Assembly (NCBI GenBank): GCA_921293015.1
Contig: OV121097.1
Coordinates: forward strand, 14,190,924 to 14,254,923
Length of the DNA stretch: 64,000 nucleotides
Direction: 5' to 3'
Source: Phorcus lineatus
Taxonomy: Eukaryota; Mollusca; Gastropoda; Trochida; Trochidae
Below, in pieces: positions 12,801-23,100 of the stretch. The position numbers were made by a program, and so were the translations under genes. Numbering within the stretch: position 1 is the first letter of the stretch; every line of letters starts with the position of its first letter. The notes beneath the pieces are model-generated. The model did no database searches. It was not told the DNA's origin and saw nothing but the letters and a program-made list of their open reading frames with translations.

Positions 12801-15800
12801 AAAGGTAATAGGACTAACTGATAATTTTGTATGATAGTACACGTACACGATAATACGATTCACTGATAATTTGGTATGAAAGTAAACGTCAAAGGTCATA
12901 AAAAAACTGATAACTTGGTATGAAAATAAACGTAAAAGATGATATGATTAACTGATAATTTGGTATGACAGTAAACTTAAAAGGTAATATGATTAACCGA
13001 GAAGTTGGCATTATGGTAAATCTAAGACGTAATATGATTGACTGATAATTTGGTATGACCGTCAACTTATAGAGTAAAATGATTAAATGACAATTTGGTA
13101 TGACAGTAAACTTAAAAGGTCAGATGATTAACTGAAAAGTAACAGTCGTAAACGTAAAATGACAAAGTTATAAGAGACGTTATTGTCATTCAAGTTACTT
13201 GATAAGCACTAATGTTGTAATTGTGGGGAACTGATAAAGTAACAAGATAAACTAAGACTTTTTCAGCCCATAAGACTTCTAAATGTAAATGTTGTTGAAA
13301 GGTTACAAGGCTTATTTTGATAAACTGATTATATCTTAATCACGTGACAGGGTAAAAATAATAAATTGACTTCATATTTAAATGACTATTTTCACGACCA
13401 TTCCTCGATTATCACACAAGATACAAAAGGTAATTGAAAATATTTGATTATCTCTTACCGTTTCCATTAACTATACCGATAACATTGCAGTTTCCTAATA
13501 TTGTTGAATTGCTGGGGCCATCAACTGAAAATGTTCATAAAACATTGTATAAGATTAATGGAATTTGTTATTAAAGGCATATTGAGATCCGTCAACAAAA
13601 ATATGATATCTTAACATTTTACACATGTATCACAAACAGATATACTGTATTTCCTCAATTACAACCCTGGCCTCTAGTACAACCCGAGTCCAGGTAATGG
13701 GATCCTGAATATATAAATTATAATCCGGGTATAACACATACACAGCTTGACATTGAATAGAATCCGGGGTGCGAAATAGAACCCCGAGGTTGTATTCGAG
13801 GAAATTGTTTCTAGGATATATGTTCGGTCACTGTGTCGATACCCTTTTATGGTGAAAGTTTATAAATTAAACTACATTTAAGTTTTTTTAGATCCCCCCA
13901 CGAATCACAAGCTTTCTAACACCTTAGAGTTATCTCCCCTGCTATGACGTCACGCTTCTCTCAGTTATGGCCGCCGCCAACATCGAGCTATGAGCAAGTT
14001 TGAACTTTAAAGCTTTTTAAACCTTCTTTTGATCCTCATGTAAACAAACCAATGGCCACTGAAAACACGAAATGACGGCGTTCGTCTCGATCGACTGCCG
14101 GGTACAAACTTCATCTTTTCGAGGCGGAAAAGGCGACCTCAAATCCCGCAACTCCGACGTCGGCGTCTGGCGCCAAAACCGCGTTTGTCAATTCCGAAGA
14201 GAAAGAAGATGTTAGAGACTGAAATCATACAACTGCAAGGTGAGATCCAGTGCCTTCACCTCGAACGTAAGCTGTCGCAATTGCAAGAGGAAAAATGTTG
14301 TCTCCTTCACCCCGCTTCTGTGAATGTTTGTGATCAACCCACAAATAACGCGGGTCGCCATTTTGCTGTCGATGAATCTGCAAACAGCCCAGAACCGACA
14401 TCGGTAGAAACAACCCTTACCCCTTAAACACAAGGTATGAAATCATCGAAAGTTCTACGAATATGTGACTTTGTCTGGGATTATCCTGTAGAAATGAGTC
14501 ATGAATCGGTTGAACGTAGGTCAGGTGACAAACCCCCTTTCGACGGGTTACGAATATCATGGGAACACTTATTAAGGAAGGCAAACTTCGGGGTGAATCA
14601 ATCGAGGGATATTTGAAATACAGTACACCTGGAAAAGTGTCCTTCAATATGACACCGAGTACCGTCAGAGGCAATTTGATGATGGTTCCCCAAACTCACG
14701 TAACCGTGGACCTTTTCTCCCTAACGGCGGGGAAATTTGCAGGCGTCATAACAATGAGAATTGTTTCAGTGGTGACTGTTGTCTTGCATACAACTGTTCC
14801 ATATGTTTCTCTGCACACCACATTGCGAGAGCTCACGACACACCTGGGATAACCCGTGCCCAAACCAACGCCGGGTACGCACACCCACCTGCAGGTGTGC
14901 CAAAAAACTACTTACTCAGGCCAATCAAACCCCATCACTAATGAAACATCCTAATGCTGACACCTTTTGCTTTGATTACACTTCATGGACCAATTTACTT
15001 CCTCAAGATGATCCAGACAGAGAATTCATTTAAGATGGTGTAGAAAATGGCTTCAAAATTATTGATATTGATTCTGTTCCTGTTATTGGTGTTCCTGGTT
15101 TTTTTTAAAACTATAATTCTTCACTAAAGCACAGAGCAGCTGTTGAATTACAACTTGGTTAGGAAATTGTGCATGGAAATTATGTGTTAACAGACTGCCA
15201 ACCAGTGATCTGTAGTGCGTTCCCACATGGACCTTATTTGGCAATAAAAATAATTACACCGAGTTGTTACCTGGCCAAAGTAGATTTAAGCAAAGCGTAC
15301 AGGACAGCGGGACTGCATCCATCAAATTATGCCTTTACCCGATTGCACTGGCAATTTACGGGAGATAAACATTTGACCTACATGGATGATACTAAACTTC
15401 CTTTTGGTGCCGCTAAAAGCCCGCTAATTTTCCAAACCCTGACATCTGCGGTGTGTAGGATTATGTGGTCCAAGTATGGTATTGATGTTATAGCTTACCT
15501 TGATGACTTTCTTATTATATCTGATACATATGCCCACTGTTTGCAGAGTTTCTTTTTATTATGTCAAACACTTAGGCAACTGGGCTTTCGCATAAACTGG
15601 GGCAAAGTGGAATGATCAGCTCAGAGCCTTGTATTTCTGGGCACTAGAATTGACACTGTTGCCTTGAACCTATCCTTGGATCGTGTGAAACTGCTAGATT
15701 CGCTTTCGCTAGTGGATACATTCCTGAGACGCGAACGAGCGTCAAAATGACAACTACAGTCCCCTGCAGGTAGCCTTAACTGGGCCTGTGCTGTTATCCA

Positions 15801-17446
15801 TAGTGGTCTGGAGAGTTATTGATGTTAAAGGTATTCTAAAACATGCATCTCACAAGACTCTGTTGAATGAAGACTTTCGTAGTGATCTGTCCTGGTGGAA
15901 ACATTTCTTGCTTGCAGATCGATCATGGATAAGAGACTTGTTACCTGTGTTCAAACTGACGCATGTTGTGAAGGGGATGGTGGTGTTGTAACTCTGACTA
16001 CTTCTATGTAAACTGGTCGCTCGATATGCCTTTAATAAGTGGATGGCATATAAACTACAAGGAAATTATGGCAATGATTTGGGCTATTTTTAGGTGGGCC
16101 CCTATTTTTCAGAACAAGAGAGTAACTCTAATTCGTAACTGATATAGTCACTGCCAAATGTGTTATGAACAAATGAACGTCAAGGTTCAAACCAATAATG
16201 CCATTTCTGAGAGCGATGAACTTTATCAGTGGTGTGTACAACTTTAAGCTCAGCGCTCGCTGCCTCCCAGGTAAAGACAACTAACTTGCTGATACCTGTT
16301 TGCGCCTACATGAGAGAGGAAAGTTTGTCATGTTATATAGACTTTTATCATTGCAAACTCTGAGTGTGACTGAGCTACTTTCTCTGATGTCCCCCGGTTT
16401 GTGTATTACAGGTGGCCCAAGAAACCACCTGACCCTGTGGAGCAAAGTTCAGTATTACGTCGACCAAGCTTGGACAGTGAGGACAAATAAGACCTATCGG
16501 ACACACAAGACAACATACTTTGATGTGCTCCATACTGAAAACCGTAACACTTCTTCCTATTAGAGCGTTTTAGAGCCTCTATTTGCTATCCAAGGTGCAA
16601 GTGTCTTGACTTATCGAGTATTTACGTCGTTTTTTCTTATCTTTTACCGCTTTTCATATCATTAAAAGTAAAGTGATAGTTTATAAATTTAACTACATTT
16701 TAGTTTTTTTAATGCCCCCCGAATCACAAGCTATATAACACCTTAGAGTTATCCCCCCCTGCTATGGCCGCCGCCAACATCGAGCTATGAGCAAGTTTGA
16801 ACTTTTAAGCTTTTTATCCCACCCTTCCCACCCAGTGGCAATTTAATCTGCTGTCAAAACCTCCATTTGACATTTATGATGTTCCAGTCTGATTAAAATC
16901 GACCTTTTCTCCGAGGAATAAAAGTTTTTAAATATTAACTCTAGCGGGATTTGAATGTATTCTATCAGCGGCTATCCTCTCCCCAAAGGTCTGAAAGCAT
17001 CCTCCTTGCTCACATGTTCTTACACCAGTTTAGCCCAGACAAAACCTAGTCATTAGCGGACCAATCACATCATCCCGTTTAAAATAACGATAGCGGCGTT
17101 AAAGGTTACCGAATGGTAAACGGGAGTTACTTCCCCCTAGATACTCATACTGAAAGCGTTTGCCGCTGTCATTGTGATTGGCTAGTTGAGATTGCGTCAG
17201 AACGTGAGAGCAAGGAGGGTGCTTTCAGATTGTTGTGGAGATGATGGCACCTGGTAGGAGACGTTCGAATCCCGCAATACAGAACTACAGAAATGCAACA
17301 AACGAACAACTTAAAAAAGTTATTGTATTCTTTAGCAACATACCATTTATGATTTGAGTTGTCAACTTCCCTTTAGCTCCAGTATTGTTCTCTACACCAG
17401 GCTCCATTATAGGTTGTTCCTCATGGTTCTTCCCTCCCTCGGCCAT
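8091..17446 (-). CDS. STAND-type P-loop NTPase with ankyrin repeats (NLR-like), five coding exons
   Basis: Exons in transcript order: 17344-17446 (ATG), 13459-13524, 11587-11622, 10163-11319, 8091-9800 (TAA). They sum to 3072 bp, an unbroken frame of 1023 residues plus stop, and every junction has GT/AG ends in matching phase. Order: a short acidic leader starting MAEGG; an NSTI/GN-rich segment; a short GTQNDHRN linker; an ATPase domain with Walker A GNAGDGKT near residues 106-113 and a Walker-B-like strand ending LNDIFG near 150-159; then 12-13 ankyrin repeats. The ATPase resembles the STAND NTPases common in mollusc and other invertebrate genomes. By analogy to NLRs the ankyrin part may sense or bind a ligand and the ATPase may switch by oligomerising; no function is shown here. 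An alternative, equally in-frame 5' end exists at 18545-18635 plus 18040-18102 (1018 residues). Confidence 0.8.
10163..11319 (-). CDS. STAND NTPase exon
   Basis: A 1157-bp exon between acceptor TTTTTTACAG and donor AAG/GTAGGA. It opens EFTKRNVRDETEGM, then WITITGNAGDGKTTLAY carries Walker A (GxxGxGKT). RVIMLNDIFGAF follows in the Walker-B/sensor position with an unusual Asn where the first acidic residue is often found. Later come LLVSRKNVLQDA (sensor-like strand), and a helical region with GFPLCCKMYAGL, which matches the winged-helix GxPLA/C position of STAND proteins. The TGGKWEFTHPSVYE stretch also fits the WHD-like region. Reading on past the donor gives a tail without domain features, which supports splicing at 10163. 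Confidence 0.85.
11587..11622 (-). CDS. 36-bp micro-exon encoding GTQNDHRNHLL
   Basis: Acceptor ACTTTACAG-like end (CTTTACAG), donor G/GTACGT. It begins with two bases and ends with one, matching the phase-1 ends on both sides. It links the NSTI segment to the E-F-T-K start of the ATPase exon. Very short, so it rests on phase and on joining two coding exons without a stop. Confidence 0.7.
   Translation of the reverse strand: MEHKMTIEIIC
12300..13150 (+). repeat. Minisatellite, period about 45 bp, in an intron
   Basis: Units of the form ACTGATAATTTGGTATGACA plus GTAAACTTAAAAGGTAATATG recur about every 45 bp (for example near 12647, 12690, 12736, 12778, 12824, 12870, 12914, 12957, 13002, 13048 and 13093). 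The array lies in the intron between the 36-bp exon and the NSTI exon and is interrupted by a fold-back element at 12422. A shorter related array lies at 17560-17760. Confidence 0.85.
12422..12601. mobile_element. Perfect fold-back element, 79-bp arms, 8-bp target duplication
   Basis: Arms 12422-12500 and 12523-12601 are exact reverse complements (79 of 79 by eye) around a 22-bp loop. The ends read ACAGTCTGATTAAAATCGAC. The flanks carry AAGTTGGT on both sides (12414-12421 and 12602-12609), an 8-bp duplication of the minisatellite unit it entered. Eight bases is typical of hAT-type insertion. Related longer or truncated copies occur at 16884, 48335 and 57163. Confidence 0.88.
13459..13524 (-). 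CDS. NSTI-type exon, inner copy (B2)
   Basis: A 66-bp symmetric exon (phase 1 in, phase 1 out), acceptor CATTTTCAG and donor AACG/GTAAGA. It encodes DGPSNSTILGNCNVIGIVNGN. It is a diverged copy of the exon at 18040-18102, sharing the NSTI start and the GN ending. Being symmetric, either or both copies could be included without breaking the frame. Confidence 0.72.
13650..13808. mobile_element. Short inverted-repeat element (copy 1)
   Basis: The left end TTTCCTCAATTACAACC is mirrored by GGTTGTATTCGAGGAAA at the right end; the inside repeats CCTCTAGTACAACCC and GAACCCCGAGG. A diverged copy sits at the same place of the second 5' block (18212-18352), so the insertion predates the tandem duplication. 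Confidence 0.65.
13858..16822 (+). mobile_element. Decayed DIRS/Ngaro-like (tyrosine-recombinase type) retroelement
   Basis: About 145-175 bp of related direct sequence flanks the element: 13858-14031 and 16678-16822 share AGTTTATAAA, CGAATCACAAGCT, ACACCTTAGAGTTATC and GCCGCCGCCAACATCGAGCT. Between them, in order, lie a coiled ORF from 14185, a Cys/His-rich stretch (CFSGDCCLAYNCSICFSAHH) like a gag zinc region, a reverse transcriptase with YLDDF, an RNase-H tail (ARCLPGKDN) and the start of a recombinase-like core-binding region (RTNKTYRTHK). Direct rather than inverted termini fit Ngaro better than DIRS-1. Stops and shifts show it is dead. Confidence 0.75.
15169..16563 (+). pseudogene. Broken reverse transcriptase / RNase H of the DIRS-like element
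   Basis: The open part 15169-15615 has VDLSKAYRTAGLHPSNYAF, KLPFGAAKSPLIFQ and the catalytic AYLDDFLII. The frame then meets TGA at 15613 and continues with family-like sequence (LVFLGTRIDT, RERASK) to another TGA at 15748. A frame change follows before NEDFRSDLSWWKHFLL (from 15788). At least two stops and one shift make it non-functional. Similarity is to DIRS-type polymerases known from animals and slime moulds, judged by motif only. Confidence 0.78.
16884..17280. mobile_element. Truncated copy of the CAGTCTG-ended transposon
   Basis: Starts CAGTCTGATTAAAATCGACC like the fold-back element at 12422, then AGGAATAAAAGTTT. Inner inverted segments are visible: AAGCATCCTCCTTGCTC near 16990 against GAGCAAGGAGGGTGCTTTC near 17208, and GCGGGATTTGAA against TTCGAATCCCGC. 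The mirrored outer end is missing on the right. It lies inside the first intron of the inner 5' block and is absent from the outer block. Confidence 0.65.
17344..17446 (-). CDS. First coding exon, inner copy (A2)
   Basis: ATG at 17446 (context GGAATGG, good for initiation) gives 34 residues beginning MAEGGKNHEEQPIMEP and ends N then G/GTATGT, phase 1. It is clearly paralogous to exon A1 at 18545-18635: shared MAEGG, IMEP, VE, GA and GK and the same donor. No good pyrimidine-rich acceptor in the right phase lies upstream, so a first exon is preferred over an internal one. Confidence 0.65.
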
Positions 17447-17559
17447 TCCTGTCTCTTCCTGTTATGGACTGTCAATTTTTTGTGATAAACTTAAGGGTTT
17501 TTTCCTTAACTGTCAATGACTTAGTTCAATTATCAATAACCGATTCATGATCTCGTGAA

Positions 17560-17760
17560 ACACCGATGAGGCTCTTTTTAGTCAACGGACATGATAACAT
17601 GATGAACTTATAATTTGATATTACGGTAAAGTGAAAATGTAACATGATGAACTTATAATTTGGTATCACGGTAAACTGAAAATGTTACATGAAGAACTGA
17701 AAAGTTGCTGTTATCGTAAACTGACAAGTTAAATGAAACATCACTATTATGCAAGTGTCA
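17560..17760 (+). repeat. Short tandem repeat related to the 12.3-13.1 kb minisatellite
   Basis: GATGAACTTATAATTTG followed by GTAAACTGAAAATGT(T)ACATGA recurs two to three times at about 50 bp. It occupies the same relative place beside the outer NSTI exon as the larger array does beside the inner one. Confidence 0.6.
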
Positions 17761-18039
17761 TGATAAACTAAAAGGATGCCATTATGATGAACTATCATAG
17801 TAACCCACTAAACGTATAATTTGTTTATGGTAAACTGATAAGACTAGTTTGAGCCTGTAATCCTCTACTCGCAAATAATGATGAATAATGACAAGGTATA
17901 TTTTGATAAACTGGGCATAACTTAATCAAGTTACAGCGTAACAATAATAAATTGACTTCAAATTTTAATGATCATTCCTTGATTATTACAAACGATACAA
18001 TAGATAACTGGCATATCTAAATATTTGATTACCACTTAC

Positions 18040-18102
18040 CGTTCCCAATTACATTGCCAACAACATAGCAATGTTCTATTGTTGAATTGCTCGGATCTTT
18101 GG
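18040..18102 (-). CDS. NSTI-type exon, outer copy (B1)
   Basis: A 63-bp symmetric exon, acceptor CACTTTCAG, donor AACG/GTAAGT, encoding KDPSNSTIEHCYVVGNVIGN. It is homologous to 13459-13524. Phase 1 at both ends makes A1-B1-micro-exon-ATPase a continuous frame (1018 residues). Confidence 0.68.
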
Positions 18103-18211
18103 CTGAAAGTGTTCATTTTATATAATCAATTGAATTTGTCACCAAAGGCATTTTTATATATTTCAACAAAGATATGATATCTTAATATTTTACACATGTA
18201 TCACAAACAGA

Positions 18212-18352
18212 TATACTGAATTTCCTAAAATATAACTTTGGCCTCTAGTACAACCCTATAGGCTCCTAAAAAATACAATACTCGATAAAACATACACAAT
18301 TTGACATTGAAGAGAACGAAAGGTGCGAAAAGAACCCCGAGGTTGTATTCGA
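18212..18352. mobile_element. Short inverted-repeat element (copy 2)
   Basis: Counterpart of 13650-13808 with the same internal CCTCTAGTACAACCC and CGAGGTTGTATTCGAGGAA ends, more decayed on the left. Its place between B1 and A1 mirrors the copy between B2 and A2. Confidence 0.6.
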
Positions 18353-18544
18353 GGAATATATACGTTCTGTCACTGTTTAAGGGGACAATTCATGAGATGG
18401 ACAATTAAATCTGCTGTCAAAACCTCAATTTGGTATTTATCATTTTCTAACTTAAAAAATGTAAAATCAAAAATATTTATGAGAACTACAAAAGAACAAC
18501 AAACAGGAAATGTTAAAAAGTGATTGTATTCTGTAGCAACATAC

Positions 18545-18635
18545 CATTTGTCGACTTCCCTTCAGCTCCAATATAATCCTCTACATCGGGCTCCATTATA
18601 GAGCGTTCCGCGGGGTTCTGTCCTCCCTCGGCCAT
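18545..18635 (-). CDS. First coding exon, outer copy (A1)
   Basis: ATG at 18635 (context AGAATGG) gives 30 residues beginning MAEGGQNPAERSIMEP, ending N then G/GTATGT, phase 1. It splices in frame to B1 (18040-18102) and, in principle, to B2. The 65-bp minisatellite begins directly upstream and is built from this exon's own start region. Whether A1 and A2 are alternative promoters of one gene, or A1/B1 are left from a partial second gene, cannot be told from sequence alone. Confidence 0.62.
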
Positions 18636-20160
18636 TCTTGTCTCACGGGTCAATTGTTTAAATGTAGGTACTCTGCAGGGTTCTGTCCTTCCTGGGCCAT
18701 TCTTGTCTCCCAAGAAAGATGTCTAAATTTTGTTATTCCGGCTATTCTTGTCTCTTGGGTAAAATGTTTAAATGAACTAATTCTGCAGATTTCTGTCGTC
18801 CCTCGGCCATTGTGTCTTTCAGGTCTAATGTTTACACTTCCTTATTCTGCAGGGCTCTGTCCTCCCTCGGCCATTCTTGTCTCACGGGTCAAATGTTTAA
18901 ATGAAGTTATTCTGCAGGGTTCTATCCTCACTCGGCCATCTTGTCTCCTAGGTCTAATGTTTAAATGTGGTTATTCTGAAGGTTTCTGTCCTCCTCGGCC
19001 ATCTTGTCTCCCAAGTCTAATGTTTAAACGTAGTTATTCTGTTGGGTTCTGTCCCCCCTGGGCCATTCTTGTCTCCCAGGTCTGATGTTTAAACGTAGTT
19101 ATTCTGTTGGGTTCTGTCCCCCCTGGGCCATTCTTGTCTCCCAGGTCTGATGTTTAAACGTAGTTATTCTGTAGGGTTCTGTCCCCCCTGGGCCATTCTT
19201 GTCTCCCAGGTCTGATGTTTAAACGTAGTTATTCTGTAGGGTTCTGTCCTCCCTGGGCCATTCTTGTCTCCCTTGTCTGATGTTTAAACGTAGTTATTCT
19301 GTAGGGTTCTGTCCTCCCTGGGCCATTCTTGTCTCTCAGGTCTAATGTTTAAACGTAGTTATTCTGTTGGGTTCTGTCCCCCCTGGGCCATTCTTGTCTC
19401 CCAGGTCTGATGTTTAAACGTAGTTATTCTGTTGGGTTCTGTCCCCCCCCCTCGGCCATTCTTGTCTCCCAGGTCTAATGTTTAAACGTTGTTATTCTGT
19501 AGGGTTCTGTCCTCCCTGGGCCATTCTTGTCTCCCAGGTCTGATGTTTAAATGTAGTTATTCCGTAGGGTTCTGTCCTCCCTGGGCCATTCTTGTCTCCC
19601 AAGTCTAATGTTTAAACGTAGTTATTCTGTTGGGTTCTGTCCTCGCCGGGCCATTCTTGTCTCCCAGGTCTAATGTTTAAATGTAGTTATTCTGTTGGGT
19701 TCTGTCCCTCCTGGGCCATTCTTGTCTCCCAGGTCTGATGTTTAAATGAAGTTATTCTGTAGGTTTCTGTCCTCCCTGGGCCATCTTGTCTCCAAGGTCT
19801 AATGTTTAAACGTAGTTATTCTGTAGGGTTCTGTCATCATTGGGCCATCTTGTCTCCCAGGTCTAATGTTTAAAGGTAATTAGTGTGTAGGGTTCTGTCC
19901 TCCCTGGGCCATTCTTGTCTCCAAGGTCTAATGTTTAAAGGTAATGAGTGTGTAGGGTTCTGTCCTCCCTGGGCCATTCTTGTCTCCAAGGTCTAATGTT
20001 TAAAGGTAATTAGTCTGTAGGGTTCTGTCCTCCCTGGGCCATTCTTGTCTCCCAGGACAAATGTTTAAATGAAGTTATTCTGCAGGGCTCTGTCTTCCCC
20101 CGGCCTTTCTTGTCTCACGGGTCAATTGTGTAAAAGAAGTACTTCTGCAGGGCTCCGTCC
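18636..20160 (-). repeat. Minisatellite, about 24 units of 65 bp, derived from the exon A1 start region
   Basis: On the minus strand each unit reads about GAGACAAGAATGGCC(C/G)AGG then GAGGACAGAACCC, a TACAGAATAACTACG segment, and TTTAAACATTAGACCTGG. The same order (TTTAAACAATTGACCCGTGA, GAGACAAGAATGGCCGAGG, AGGACAGAACCC) spans the start codon of exon A1. GGCCAT landmarks fall every 64-66 bp from about 18690 to 20100. Units at 19060-19780 are most alike; edge units are degenerate. Most units still carry an ATG GCC start followed within about 10 codons by TAA. The long plus-strand frame at 18654-19085 is a by-product. Confidence 0.92.
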
Positions 20161-23100
20161 TGCCTTGACTTCTTATTAGGCGATACCTTTGATAATAGAA
20201 GTGGATAAGTCACCTGATTGGTTTCATATTGCAATCAACCGAAGTCATCAACGAATAAATATTTGAAATCTTAACAGTGCACCACTATGTGTTTCAAATA
20301 ACCAACAGTTAGGTTGCTTTGAACTCCTTGAGTTTGAGTGATGATACAGATATGAAAAACCTCAAATTAAATTATAACACTTAGATTGTAAGACAATAAA
20401 TACGCCTTTACTGTTTACCGTTAACTTTACGAAAGACACTGGTGGAGAATTGTGTCAAATTGAATAGAAATGGGGCCACTATTTGCCGAGTTACCTCCTA
20501 CAATGACGACATCCAGAAACCTAAAACGTACTTCCTCATTACAACCTTGTGCGTGTTATGTCGTTTTCTCACTCCACAATGTCGATATAAGATTCACCCA
20601 TATATCTGAATCTCAACACTCACCCGATAGAAACAGGATCTGTTCTTAGCAGGTTCAAATTTATCATCATTTGAATGAATTTTGGTTAGAAAGATCAAAC
20701 CGCTATATGGCGCCCATTTGCTCAGAAAAACATGTCTGGCATTTATGATTTGGATCTATTTATATCTCAATTATCTCTTTTGTTAAATACAAAAATTATG
20801 AATTTATGAAGAACATCCATGTCAACATCCACAAACAGATATATTCGCTAAATTATTTGAATATTTATTTGAATTCAGTTGGTTGAATTTTCTGGTTTAA
20901 TTGACCATGTTAACGGGTCACTGATCAAAGGAAGGTAACTCTGCTTATCTCATTTGACTAAATTTAAGTTGCGCTTTCAATTCCATTTGTATTGTAGATT
21001 AAATTGACACCCGGATTAGAAAGAATTTCACGTTGAATAATAAATTTTTAATTATATTGGGTGATACAATAGTAAACCAAGGGATATGATGTGATATTGT
21101 ATAATGATATACTAGTAACTTTTCTTTAAAATGATGCATTAAGATGAAAAGAGATTGTTTTCTATTAGTACTCTGTTAAATATTTTAATGACTTTAGTGG
21201 TGGCATATTTTGATAATTCCTCTGGGCTAGACGTTTTTGTTTAAATGAATCAGAAGTGAACAAATGTGAGTAGTTATTTGCTCTAAAGATAAAGGAGATA
21301 ATGCAGGACCTTGCCGAACAACCAATATAGTACTTATGGGATATGGGATATACTGCACTACAAAAACTCATAATGAAGACCGTACAGAAGAAAAGCTTAG
21401 TGAGAATAAACAATTACTAGAGAAAACTATAAAGCACTCCCCTTTTCTTTAATTAAATGTGTCTTTACATTATACTGTAGTGATAATAATATATATCTTT
21501 TTTTTAAATCGCTGACGTCAAGACCTAACTAGGAATTAGTAAAACATATGACATGGTGAAGAAAGATGTTTGTATTTCTTTAAAGTAAAGTTCACATCAT
21601 ATCCTGGTATAGAATCAGGTTCAAGTTAGCTTGAATGTCGCATTGACACACAAACTACTCTTGACGTTAAAAATGTCGGAGGAAGGACATAACCCTGCAG
21701 TAGTTATAAATTGAAGAGTCAAGTAAAATAAAGGAATAGTATTCCAAACTCTATTAAACAGATCCTGTGTCATTTTATCTGTACATGTTGTTTTAAGTCA
21801 TTAGGATTCGAAATGATCAAGAAATACAAAAGCTATATTGGACATCCTCCGATACACAGGGATATGTATTGCTAAAAAAAATACGTCCTAGGTAAAAGGT
21901 TCGTTCACTGACAACTATAAGTCTTTTAGATATATATGACGATAAGTAATGGGTTTTAATGAACGAGGGTTTTTTATACCTAGCACCTGATTTTTCAGCA
22001 ATACAAACCTCTATGCTCTAGTCTACTAGATGCGCAGGGTTATTGCCCATCTTGCTACTGTGGCGTCCCCTGTTCTTCCACTGCATATGAAATGTCACAC
22101 ATTGTGATTGTATACCTATATCATTTAATATAAGATCATGCATAATGTTTTTTTTCACACACCCCCCCCCCCCCCCCCCAAAAAATGTGAAATGTTTTTA
22201 TACCATTTTGTACATTTTCGTCTGACGAAAAAATACGTCACCGCTTAACCCTGGTGGCTTTCGTTTTACATGATTGAAAGACTACGAGGGGGAATTACAT
22301 TTTGGATCTTTTTAAAAACGCATTTACTCACAAATATGACGTCTACATCATCAATTAGATAAGACCATAAACCAAGTTCTCCAAACCAGTATTAAAATGT
22401 ATTACAGCACTTTTTGAAAACAAATTCTTTATCTTGAAGTCTCCTCCCATTTAATGCAAGATATGTTTACTATAGCGGGTAAAATATCTAAATAATGAAC
22501 CCAAGCGAAAACTGCATCCGGCCATTTTAGTTTGAAAACCTTTTAATCATTCGAGGAAGGCTTCGGGTGGCTTCGTTTCGTTTCGACTCGTTTAAGAAAT
22601 CCTTATACCGATTAGAAATAATGTAATAAAACTTTTCCTTTTCGCAAGATTCTTTTTTTCCCCTAAAACCCGTGTCTAACAATGGAATAGACATGCAGAT
22701 TGAATGATTATCATAGTAAAATACTACAATTGTGATACCTAGAAGATCGAAACGAATTCGTACTTTAATGGAATAAAGCTCGTAAAACCGTAACAGAAAA
22801 CACTAATGCATATAATCAGTTCCTCCGCATGGGTAAGATATGTGATTAAAATATAATTTCTATCCACAAAATTTGAAACTTCATGAGATCTTTGGCTAAT
22901 ATTTACAAAAGCAGGTGTTATGATGAACTAAACCCACACTATACCAAAACTTTATGATTAACACGAAAATTATATAAGTTATCATTTTAAAATCATTGTA
23001 AATCGTAAGTTTCTTTTAATTTGCACTGCGCCAGTGAAAGGAATACCTAAGGAATGACACTTGTCCTTACATATATCCAACCACAATCATCACTCTGCGG

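Noticed and set aside
18654-19085. A 143-codon plus-strand frame with repeated CPSWAILVS-like units
   Set aside because: It is a frame through the 65-bp minisatellite, whose length is not divisible by three; the units appear in rotating frames and the biologically meaningful strand is minus.
18636-20160. CRISPR-like array
   Set aside because: The repeats are contiguous with no unique spacers, and the genome is an animal nuclear genome.
20400-20460. A third NSTI-type exon on the minus strand (GTTAACG then GTAAAC)
   Set aside because: Only a weak donor-like end and a few matching bases; no acceptor in phase and no NSTI motif.
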